A DNA stretch of 11,321 nt from an uncultured Collinsella sp. (GTDB taxonomy: Bacteria > Actinomycetota > Coriobacteriia > Coriobacteriales > Coriobacteriaceae). A program made the position numbers and the translations under genes. The notes beneath the pieces are model-generated. The model made no database searches. It had not been told where the DNA came from and saw only the letters and a program-made list of their open reading frames with translations. The stretch lies in NCBI GenBank assembly GCA_900552145.1, contig URYW01000057.1:1-11321 (forward strand), in the 5' to 3' direction. Below, one piece after another: positions 6,146 to 11,321 of the stretch; position 1 is the first letter of the stretch, and each line of letters starts with the position of its first letter.

Positions 6146-7306
6146 ATGGAGATCACCAAGGATATCCGCTACATTGGCGTCAACGATCACGACATTGACC
6201 TGTTCGAGGGCCAGTACGACGTGTCCGAGAACGGTATGGCATACAACAGCTACGTTATCTTGGGCGATAAAATCGCTGTCGCCGATTCGGTCGACGCTGG
6301 CTTTGTCGACGAGTGGCTCGGCAACCTCGAGGCCGCGCTCGATGGCCGTACGCCCGACTACCTGGTTGTTCATCACATGGAGCCCGATCACTCCGCCGGT
6401 ATCGCCGCCTTTATGGAGCGCTATCCCCAGGCACAGATTGTGGCCAGCGTGGGTGCTTTCCGCATGATGGTCAACTACTTTGGCACCGACTACCCCGAGC
6501 GTAAGATGGTCGTCAAAGAGGGCGACGTGCTCGACCTGGGTGGCCACAGCCTAACGTTTGTCGGCGCCCCCAACGTGCACTGGCCCGAGGTGCTCTTCTC
6601 CTACGAGTCTACCGACAAGGTGCTCTTTAGTGCCGACGGTTTTGGCAAGTTCGGCGCCAACGACATCGAGGACCCGGAAGGCTGGGCTTGCGAGGCGCGC
6701 CGCTACTACTTTGGCATCGTCGGTAAGTTCGGCAAGTTCGTGCAGACCGTGCTCAAGAAGGCCGCCGACCTGGACATTCAGATCATCTGTCCGCTCCACG
6801 GCCCCGTACTGACCGAGAACCTGGGCTATTACCTCGACACCTATAACACCTGGTCGAGCTATCAGCCCGAGGACGAGGGCATCACGATTGCCTATGCGAG
6901 TGTGTATGGCCATCTGAAGGCTGCCGTTGAGGAGCTCGCATCTGCTCTCGAGACCCGCGGCCAGAAGGTCTCCGTCTTTGACCTGGCTCGCGATGATATG
7001 GCCGAGGCCGTTGAGGATGCGTTCCGCTATGACCGTCTGGTGCTCGCCTCCATCACCTATCAGGGCGAGATCTTCCCGTTCATGAGCACCTTTATCCATA
7101 CGCTTGCCGAGCACGCCTATCAGAACCGTACGGTGGCACTCGTCGAGGCCGGCTCTTGGGCGCCCACCGCTGCCAAGGTTATGACCAAGGAACTCGAGGG
7201 CATGAAGGACATCACCCTGGCGCAGAACAAGGTGACCGTGCTGGGTTCGCTCAACGACGCCTCGCGCGCTCAGATTGAGGTTCTCGCCGACGAGCTGTCC
7301 AAGTAG
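6146..7306 (+). CDS. fprA: Flavodiiron protein (FprA-type O2/NO reductase)
   Basis: A cytosolic A-type flavoprotein that reduces O2 to water and/or NO to N2O, protecting anaerobes. The 386 residues are two domains. The metallo-beta-lactamase-like domain (about 1-245) keeps every di-iron ligand: H77-x-E79-x-D81-H82, H145 (NVHWPE), D164 (SADGFG) and H218 (PLHGP). The flavodoxin domain (about 246-386) has the FMN phosphate loop YASVYGH. There is no C-terminal rubredoxin or flavin reductase domain, so a separate electron donor is needed. The frame opens at 6068, but the ATG at 6146 has a perfect AGGAGG nine bases upstream and fits the family start. It has its own promoter and a strong terminator, so it is probably monocistronic. 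O2 versus NO preference cannot be read from the sequence. Confidence 0.95.
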   Translation: MEITKDIRYIGVNDHDIDLFEGQYDVSENGMAYNSYVILGDKIAVADSVDAGFVDEWLGNLEAALDGRTPDYLVVHHMEPDHSAGIAAFMERYPQAQIVASVGAFRMMVNYFGTDYPERKMVVKEGDVLDLGGHSLTFVGAPNVHWPEVLFSYESTDKVLFSADGFGKFGANDIEDPEGWACEARRYYFGIVGKFGKFVQTVLKKAADLDIQIICPLHGPVLTENLGYYLDTYNTWSSYQPEDEGITIAYASVYGHLKAAVEELASALETRGQKVSVFDLARDDMAEAVEDAFRYDRLVLASITYQGEIFPFMSTFIHTLAEHAYQNRTVALVEAGSWAPTAAKVMTKELEGMKDITLAQNKVTVLGSLNDASRAQIEVLADELSK

Positions 7307-7329
7307 CGACACATTCACTTCTGATGCTC

Positions 7330-7367
7330 AACCACCACAAAGGAGACCTTTGTGGTGGTTTTTGTTT
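7330..7367 (+). terminator. Rho-independent terminator of fprA
   Basis: A perfect 14-bp stem, AACCACCACAAAGG (7330-7343) with CCTTTGTGGTGGTT (7347-7360), three-base loop AGA, then TTTGTTT. The T run overlaps the stop codon (7366-7368) of the convergent DeoR-family gene, so the two genes share this end with almost no intergenic space. The minus direction lacks a T run. Confidence 0.93.
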
Positions 7368-8169
7368 AAGCGCCGGCGATGACGAGGGCTGGACGTGAGC
7401 TGTCAGTGGCCTCGGCGATCGAGGTGGCGACGGCATGGTCGGGGTCACGGTCCATCACGATGGAGTCGACATCGGCAAGCTCGGCAAAGCGGTACATGCC
7501 GCGTCCGTTAACCTTGCTGGCGTCCATGAGGGCGACGCTTTGATGGGCTGCGGCGATCATAGCCGTTTTGGTCTCGGCCATCTGGGGAAAGTCGGTCGTA
7601 AAGCCGCAGCCGGGAACAAAAGCTCCAGGGCACATGACGGCAAGATCGGCGTGGACCATTTGGAGCGCCTGCATAGTGAGCGGTCCGTACAGATAACGAT
7701 GGCCTTTGCGCAGCGCCCCGCCCGGCATGACGACATCGACTGAGGGCATGCTCTCGTCGATGTAATCGGCAATGGTAATGTCGGCCGTGATGACGGTGAT
7801 ACCGTCGCGCTGATCGAGGAGCCGGACGAACTCGAGCGCCGTGGTGCCCGAGTCGACGAGCAACGTGTCGCCGTCACTGACGAGCTCGATGGCGCTTTGC
7901 GCGATGGCCTGCTTGGCGGCGACGTTGACATTGATGCGGCGATCCTGCGTGGAGACGGTTAGGCGTTTGTGGAGCGACACAGCGCCGCCATGTGTGCGGC
8001 GCAGCTTGCCTGCTTCGGCGAGCGCGTCTAGGTCGGCGCGGGCGGTGACGGAGGACACGCCAAAGGTCTGGGCGATTTCTGCTACCTGCACCGAGGCGTT
8101 ATGCTCAAGCATCTCCATGATGGCGGCACGACGCTCATCGGCGAAGGCTCGGGTTGTTATATGGGCCAT
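7366..8169 (-). CDS. DeoR-family transcriptional regulator
   Basis: A 267-residue sugar-phosphate-sensing regulator. The N-terminal winged HTH (about 10-62) contains VQVAEIAQTFGVSSVTARAD followed by the family signature LRRTHGGAV. The C-terminal DeoRC sensor domain (about 80-250) shows GDTLLVDSGTTALEF (100-114), MPGGALRKG (148-156) and DASKVNGRG (216-224), including the conserved Lys. The frame is open from an ATG at 8217, but the ATG at 8169 is chosen because GGATGGAG lies just upstream and the longer form has no SD. It is divergent from the aldolase gene, which makes a phosphorylated intermediate of that step the likely effector and the shared 335-bp region its likely target. A palindrome in its leader (8182-8212) could be an autoregulatory site. 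Confidence 0.9.
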   Translation of the reverse strand: MAHITTRAFADERRAAIMEMLEHNASVQVAEIAQTFGVSSVTARADLDALAEAGKLRRTHGGAVSLHKRLTVSTQDRRINVNVAAKQAIAQSAIELVSDGDTLLVDSGTTALEFVRLLDQRDGITVITADITIADYIDESMPSVDVVMPGGALRKGHRYLYGPLTMQALQMVHADLAVMCPGAFVPGCGFTTDFPQMAETKTAMIAAAHQSVALMDASKVNGRGMYRFAELADVDSIVMDRDPDHAVATSIAEATDSSRPALVIAGA

Positions 8170-8181
8170 AGCTGCTCCATC

Positions 8182-8212
8182 CTCAACTGAAATTTGCAGG
8201 AATTGTGTTGAG
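8182..8212. promoter_or_regulatory. Imperfect palindrome in the deoR-type leader (candidate operator)
   Basis: CTCAAC (8182-8187) and GTTGAG (8207-8212) are exact inverted copies 19 bp apart, with AATT/AATT symmetric inside them. It starts 13 bases upstream of the regulator's ATG and abuts its SD, so it could be an operator or an RNA hairpin that limits translation. Confidence 0.35.
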
Positions 8213-8504
8213 TCCATTTTCGTTCATTTTCTTTTTGAGTAAGAAAACACCTTTCGATTACTTATCTTTTCTATAAAAGAAAGATGATTCGCTTGAAAAC
8301 TGCAATGTTGTATAGAGGGATCCGGCGCGAATCCCTTCCGTTTACTTTTCAAAAACGATTGTATTGACCTGCATGGGCTCAATATCTCGCGCGTGCAAAG
8401 ACGCTGAATTTCATACAATGAACGCAGAAAAACGCAAGGTAAAACGCCTTGTGAACAACTACGCCCGATGTCCAGATGCGGGCGAGGGAGAGGAGCAAAC
8501 GCTC
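8213..8504. other. Divergent control region between the DeoR-type gene and fba
   Basis: No gene is supported here; the stretch 8225-8285 is clearly AT-richer than the neighbours, as promoters are. Candidate elements: TCTTTT-ctat-AAAAGA hairpin (8265-8280); minus-strand TTTCAA/TATAGA pair, 17-bp spacer, pointing to the regulator; AGGGAT (8316-8321) inverted against ATCCCT (8331-8336) across nine bases; TACAAT (8414-8419), a fair -10 for fba but with no good -35; TTGACC (8364-8369) without a -10 at the right distance. The fba SD is AGGAG at 8491-8495. None of the promoters is secure. Confidence 0.35.
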
Positions 8505-9362
8505 ATGGCACTTGTTACCACCGAAAAGATGCTCAAGGACGCCCAGGCCGGCCACTACGCTGTTGGCGCTTTCAACGTCGAGAACCTCGAGTTTGTTATG
8601 GCCGTTCTGGCCGCTGCCGAGGAGACCAAGTCCCCCGTCATCATGCAGACCACCCCGGGCACCATCAAGACCGCTGGTCTGGACTACTTCTACGGCATGG
8701 TCAAGGCTGCCGCCGAGCGCGCTTCCGTGCCCGTCGCCCTGCACCTCGATCACGGCGATGGCTATGACCGCTGCATGCAGGCTTTCCGCACGGGCTACAC
8801 CTCTGTCATGATCGACGGCTCGCACGAGTCCTTCGAGGACAACATCGCCCTGACCAAGTCCGTCGCCGACGCTGGCCGCGCTATGGGCGTGCCCGTCGAG
8901 GCCGAGCTCGGTAAGGTTGGCGGCAAGGAGGACGACGGTCCTGCGGTTGAGGGCGAGAGCCCCTACACCGATCCTGCCGAGGCCAAGGAGTTCGTCGAGC
9001 GCACCGGCTGCACCTCCCTCGCTATTGGCGTTGGTACCAGCCACGGCGTGTACACGAGCGATCCGCACATCGAGCAGTCCGTGGTCAAGGCCATCCGCGA
9101 CGCCGTCGACGTGCCGCTGGTTCTGCACGGCACCTCCGGTGTGCCCGATGAGCAGGTTGCCGAGGCTGTGAAGAACGGCATCTGCAAGGTTAACTACGCT
9201 ACCGAACTGCGTCAGGCCTACACCAAGGGCTTCATGGCCTACATGGCCGAGAACCCCGCCTGCTTCGATCCCAAGAAGCCGGCCAAGGAGGGTATGCGTG
9301 AGATCACCGAGCTGGTTAAGATCCGCATGACCAACCTCAACTCTGTGGGCAAAGCAGAGTAA
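8505..9362 (+). CDS. fba: Class II fructose-bisphosphate aldolase (or tagatose-bisphosphate aldolase)
   Basis: A zinc-dependent TIM-barrel aldolase that splits fructose-1,6-bisphosphate into dihydroxyacetone phosphate and glyceraldehyde-3-phosphate in central glycolysis. The 285 residues match the short class IIB group (B. subtilis FbaA, GatY/KbaY). Visible: catalytic D82 and zinc ligand H83 in ALHLDHGDGYD, IDGSHESFEDN (103-113), zinc ligands H180 (GVGTSHGVY) and H208 (LHGTSGVPD). The frame opens at 8364, but the ATG at 8505 follows AGGAG by nine bases and begins like the family. Codon use is strongly biased to a few C-ending or AAG/GAG codons, more so than in its regulatory neighbours, suggesting high expression. 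Members of this group also cleave tagatose-1,6-bisphosphate, and the divergent DeoR-type regulator makes a sugar-specific role possible; glycolytic use is favoured because of the codon bias. Confidence 0.92.
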   Translation: MALVTTEKMLKDAQAGHYAVGAFNVENLEFVMAVLAAAEETKSPVIMQTTPGTIKTAGLDYFYGMVKAAAERASVPVALHLDHGDGYDRCMQAFRTGYTSVMIDGSHESFEDNIALTKSVADAGRAMGVPVEAELGKVGGKEDDGPAVEGESPYTDPAEAKEFVERTGCTSLAIGVGTSHGVYTSDPHIEQSVVKAIRDAVDVPLVLHGTSGVPDEQVAEAVKNGICKVNYATELRQAYTKGFMAYMAENPACFDPKKPAKEGMREITELVKIRMTNLNSVGKAE

Positions 9363-9386
9363 CAGCAAGGGTACTCTGATCCCACC

Positions 9387-9537
9387 GGACGGTTTGGGCG
9401 GGTCCCGTACTTAGTTTCCAAAACGTCCTCGCGCATGAAGGCCCCCGTTGTCTCGCTTCTTCGAAGCGTTGACAACGGGGGCCTTCGCGCTGCGGAATGA
9501 TTTTGGAAACTAAGTACGGGACCCGCCCAAACCGTCC
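9387..9537. repeat. 151-bp palindromic element with perfect 37-bp arms
   Basis: The left arm (9387-9423) and right arm (9501-9537) are exact inverted copies over 37 bp, beginning GGACGGTTTGGGCGGGTCCC and ending CCAAAA at the inner edge. The 77-bp centre is itself folded: GAAGGCCCCCGTTGTC (9437-9452) pairs perfectly with GACAACGGGGGCCTTC (9471-9486), CGCTTC/GAAGCG lies inside that, and GCGC/GCGC outside. No reading frame of note and no target-site duplication is visible. It lies between convergent genes, 24 bases after the fba stop, and may stop transcripts from both sides; a MITE-like or REP-type insertion is the alternative. Confidence 0.9.
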
Positions 9538-9550
9538 TGCTCAATCGCCC

Positions 9551-9660
9551 TTGTGGTGTTGGGGCTGAAAGGGTGGGACGGGTGGGTTATTTGGTTGTTA
9601 GGGTTAGTAGGTCGTTGGGGGTTTTGAGGTTGTAGGTGGCATTTGGGATGTCTTGGTGTG
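9551..9660 (-). terminator. Possible Rho-utilisation (rut) tract at the end of the HAD gene
   Basis: Counted on the minus-strand RNA, these 110 bases hold 52 C and only 5 G, a long C-rich, G-poor stretch with many YC dinucleotides. That composition is what Rho loads on. It spans the last 24 or so codons of the HAD gene and about 35 bases after its stop. No hairpin with a T run follows the gene, but the 151-bp palindrome lies just downstream and could act as the pause. Rho dependence is inference. Confidence 0.4.
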
Positions 9661-10210
9661 ATCCCCATGCTGCTCTGGCAAAACTGACCCCTGCTGAAGT
9701 TGCGCATTGTTCGTCGTAGACGGTGTCGCCAACGTAGACGACGTTGCCAGGATTCGCGCCCGTACGCCGGAGATATTCGAGCATGGGAGCGGGTGCGGGT
9801 TTATGTTCGGTTGTGTCTTCGACAAGGATGATGTGCTCAAAATACTTATCGAAGCCAAGGGGTGCAATTTCTTCTGCGTATTCATTGCGCGCACGTGAGG
9901 AGACGATGCCAAGTTTGCAGCCGTTGTCGGAGAGTGTTGCGATAACTTCGTGCAAGCCGGGAAACACGCTGATGGTGCTTTTAAAGCTGGCGGCAACTTG
10001 GCACCAGCGATCCAGCGTTGCCTGTGAGTAGATCCCAAGTTTCTCAAGGGCGTTCTTGCCGGGTATGCCGAGGGCAAATTCAAGCTCGTGTCGGGGGAGC
10101 GTTTTGCCGGTTTCTTCTTGGATAATCTGGCCAAGCGATGACAGCACGCTTTCTTCTGTATCTGCCAATGTCCCATCAACGTCAAATACGATATGGTCAA
10201 AGTGCTTCAT
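9587..10210 (-). CDS. HAD-superfamily hydrolase, phosphoglycolate phosphatase-like (subfamily IA)
   Basis: A 207-residue soluble phosphatase, the usual length for Gph/PpaX/beta-phosphoglucomutase-type HADs. All four motifs are present: DVDGT (D10 nucleophile, D12 acid), S104 in GIVSSRA, K137 in EHKPAPAPM, and VYVGDTVYD (D162, D166). The stretch between motifs I and II is a helical cap (about 17-80). The substrate cannot be told; phosphoglycolate, pyrophosphate or a sugar phosphate are all possible. The ATG at 10210 follows AGGAG by seven bases. It lies 56 bases after the AraC-type gene with no terminator between, so they are probably co-transcribed. The C-terminal tail is rich in Asn, Thr, Pro and Leu because the DNA there is nearly G-free on the coding strand. 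Confidence 0.88.
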   Translation of the reverse strand: MKHFDHIVFDVDGTLADTEESVLSSLGQIIQEETGKTLPRHELEFALGIPGKNALEKLGIYSQATLDRWCQVAASFKSTISVFPGLHEVIATLSDNGCKLGIVSSRARNEYAEEIAPLGFDKYFEHIILVEDTTEHKPAPAPMLEYLRRTGANPGNVVYVGDTVYDEQCATSAGVSFARAAWGSHQDIPNATYNLKTPNDLLTLTTK

Positions 10211-10266
10211 ATGGTTGCTCCTCTCTGTTGTTTGCCTGCAAGTTTGATGCGGTGACAGAAGAAAGG

Positions 10267-11205
10267 CTAGCGGGATTTCTGCCTGGTGCTATCGAGATTC
10301 TGCCTCGCTGCTCGATAGCTCGAAGGAGTGCACCCCATTTGTTCTTTAAATACCTGGCCAAGATGGCTTGCTGTCGCAAAGCCGCATTGGCGCGCGACCG
10401 TCTGTACCGTTCGCGTGGTGTGTGCCAAGAGCTTGCAAGCACGGTTTATACGGTATGCGCGTAGATATGCCGCCGGGGTCGTTCCTGCGCAAGCTTCGAT
10501 AATGCGGTAACACTCTCTTTCGCTTACGCCGGCTGCAGACGCCATCTGGGGCACATCTATAGCGACTGCATAGTTTGCGCGGATATAGTCCAGGATTGCC
10601 TTGAACTGTACGTCGCGGTTGGTCATCCAAGAGGCGTTGTCGGAGGAAAAGAGCGGTTCGGCCTTGGCGTAAATCTGAATCCAGAGCTCTGACAAGCTAT
10701 TCCGAAGCGCCATCTCGTTCTGCGGCCGTTGAAGGTCGTGGTTAAAGGAACTCTTCAGCAAATCGATAAAGGGCATATCGTCGGGGTTGGTGGGCGACCA
10801 TTTGAGCACATCGACGCCTCGACATTGCAGCAAAGGATTGATATAGCGCTTTTGAAGGCGTCCCGCGGGATCGCCGAGCATCGACGGCTGAAAGATATGC
10901 AACATTTGAATGGCTGGTGCCGAATTGGGTGATTGCAGCGTGCTGTGCAAAACGCCGCCGTTGATAAAGCCGGCGGACCCTTCCTCAAAGCGCACGTGTT
11001 CATGAGCCGCGCGCGTTCGATAGTCAATCGCTCCCTGCTCCATGTAGAAAAGCTCGACTTCGGAATGCCAGTGCCAGGGGACGGAATTGCCCGGATAGCG
11101 AGCGAATTCTGCGCGTTCGGCAATATAGGGCCAGTCTTCGGCGGTCTCGGGAAACGCTTCCTCGCGTCCTCCGCGGTGCAATTCTATGTGATCCATGTTT
11201 CGCAT
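10267..11205 (-). CDS. AraC-family transcriptional regulator with cupin sensor domain
   Basis: A 312-residue regulator. Residues about 30-100 form an AraC-type cupin ligand-binding domain, with VPWHWHSEVELFYMEQG (42-58) and the closing GGVLHS (83-88). The C-terminal pair of HTH units covers about 204-300: VPQMASAAGVSERECYRIIE (218-237) and VQTVARQCGFATASHLGQVF (267-286), then the conserved PSSYR. Ligand unknown; the His-rich cupin edge is typical of sugar- or metabolite-sensing members. The ATG at 11205 has no SD, and neither has the next ATG at 11196. A -10-like TATACT ends six bases before the first ATG, so a leaderless mRNA is plausible. It lies upstream of the HAD gene on the same strand and 25 bases after a partial gene. 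Confidence 0.9.
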   Translation of the reverse strand: MRNMDHIELHRGGREEAFPETAEDWPYIAERAEFARYPGNSVPWHWHSEVELFYMEQGAIDYRTRAAHEHVRFEEGSAGFINGGVLHSTLQSPNSAPAIQMLHIFQPSMLGDPAGRLQKRYINPLLQCRGVDVLKWSPTNPDDMPFIDLLKSSFNHDLQRPQNEMALRNSLSELWIQIYAKAEPLFSSDNASWMTNRDVQFKAILDYIRANYAVAIDVPQMASAAGVSERECYRIIEACAGTTPAAYLRAYRINRACKLLAHTTRTVQTVARQCGFATASHLGQVFKEQMGCTPSSYRAARQNLDSTRQKSR

Positions 11206-11217
11206 GGCATCAGTATA
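11206..11217 (-). promoter_or_regulatory. -10 element placed for a leaderless araC-type mRNA
   Basis: TATACT (minus strand, 11212-11217, 5 of 6 to consensus) followed by six bases and then ATG. Initiation seven bases after the -10 would start the RNA on the A of the start codon. The region 16-18 bp upstream has no good -35 (AGCAAT or similar). Confidence 0.4.
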
Positions 11218-11230
11218 AAGCGCAATGGGC

Positions 11231-11321
11231 TTAGATTGCTCTTGCCTGTTCGGGGAACGCCTTGTCTAGGGATGCTTGGAGCATTTCGAAGGATGCTCGT
11301 AAGTTGAGGCTCTGATCGGCT
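11231..11321 (-). CDS. 3' end of an unidentified gene (partial, runs out of the window)
   Basis: On the minus strand, the frame from 11320 reads 29 codons to a TAA (11231-11233) and ends LDKAFPEQARAI. The residues look like an amphipathic helical C-terminus and the codons (GCC, CTC, AAC, AAG, GCG) fit the neighbourhood, so a real gene end is likely, but the piece is too short to recognise. It stops 25 bases before the AraC-type start, close enough for an operon. Confidence 0.45.
   Translation of the reverse strand, partial: ADQSLNLRASFEMLQASLDKAFPEQARAI

Noticed and set aside
8364..8504. A 47-residue N-terminal extension of the aldolase
   Set aside because: The class IIB family begins at the MALVTTEKML start; AGGAG is correctly placed for 8505, and the upstream codons look non-coding.
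8379..9368. A 329-codon minus-strand open frame opposite fba
   Set aside because: It mirrors the biased codons of fba, giving a Gly/Leu/Val/His-rich translation with no family resemblance. Such antisense frames are common across GC-rich, codon-biased genes.
9387..9537. Insertion sequence with target-site duplication
   Set aside because: No transposase frame fits in 151 bp, and the bases flanking the arms (CCCACC and TGCTCA) do not repeat. A non-autonomous element remains possible, but no duplication supports it.
1..11321. tRNA, rRNA or riboswitch genes
   Set aside because: I saw no cloverleaf, rRNA-like stretch or known riboswitch core in the intergenic regions.

Overview
The window looks like chromosome of a high-GC, Gram-positive anaerobe of the gut-actinobacterial type. 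A Collinsella-like member of the Coriobacteriia is my best guess. The pointers are the GC-rich codon use with strong purine-rich ribosome sites, a class II (Firmicutes/Coriobacteria-type) GalT paired with GalK, a class IIB aldolase, and a stand-alone flavodiiron protein of the kind anaerobes use against O2 or NO. The genus is inferred from gene content, not from a marker gene.

Layout. (1) Positions 1-1700 hold a + strand terminator for an unseen upstream gene. Next comes a self-contained cassette: an AAA/DUF4143-type ATPase on the minus strand, preceded by three 33-bp direct repeats and bracketed by two near-identical 37-bp REP-like elements. (2) Positions 1727-4985 are a galactose operon, galK then galT on the minus strand, ending in a strong terminator. 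It is divergent from a LacI-family regulator, and the shared control region carries three copies of a LacI-type operator. (3) Positions 6100-7367 are fprA (flavodiiron protein) with its own promoter and terminator. (4) Positions 7366-9362 are a DeoR-family regulator divergent from a class II aldolase gene whose codon use suggests high expression. (5) Positions 9363-9660 are a convergent intergenic region holding a 151-bp element with perfect 37-bp inverted arms, next to a C-rich, G-poor tract that looks like a Rho-loading site. (6) Positions 9587-11321 are a HAD phosphatase, an AraC-family regulator and the last 29 codons of a further gene, all on the minus strand and perhaps one operon.

How they fit together. 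GalK phosphorylates galactose and GalT exchanges it onto UDP-glucose; galE is not in the window. The adjacent LacI regulator probably senses a galactose-type effector and represses both sides of the control region. The aldolase feeds lower glycolysis, or cleaves tagatose bisphosphate, with the divergent DeoR protein as the likely local regulator. FprA protects the anaerobic cell from oxygen or nitric oxide.

Most of the window is ordinary metabolism. The parts worth a second look are the repeat-bracketed ATPase cassette with its 33-bp repeats, the 151-bp palindromic element, and the G-depleted 3' end of the HAD gene.
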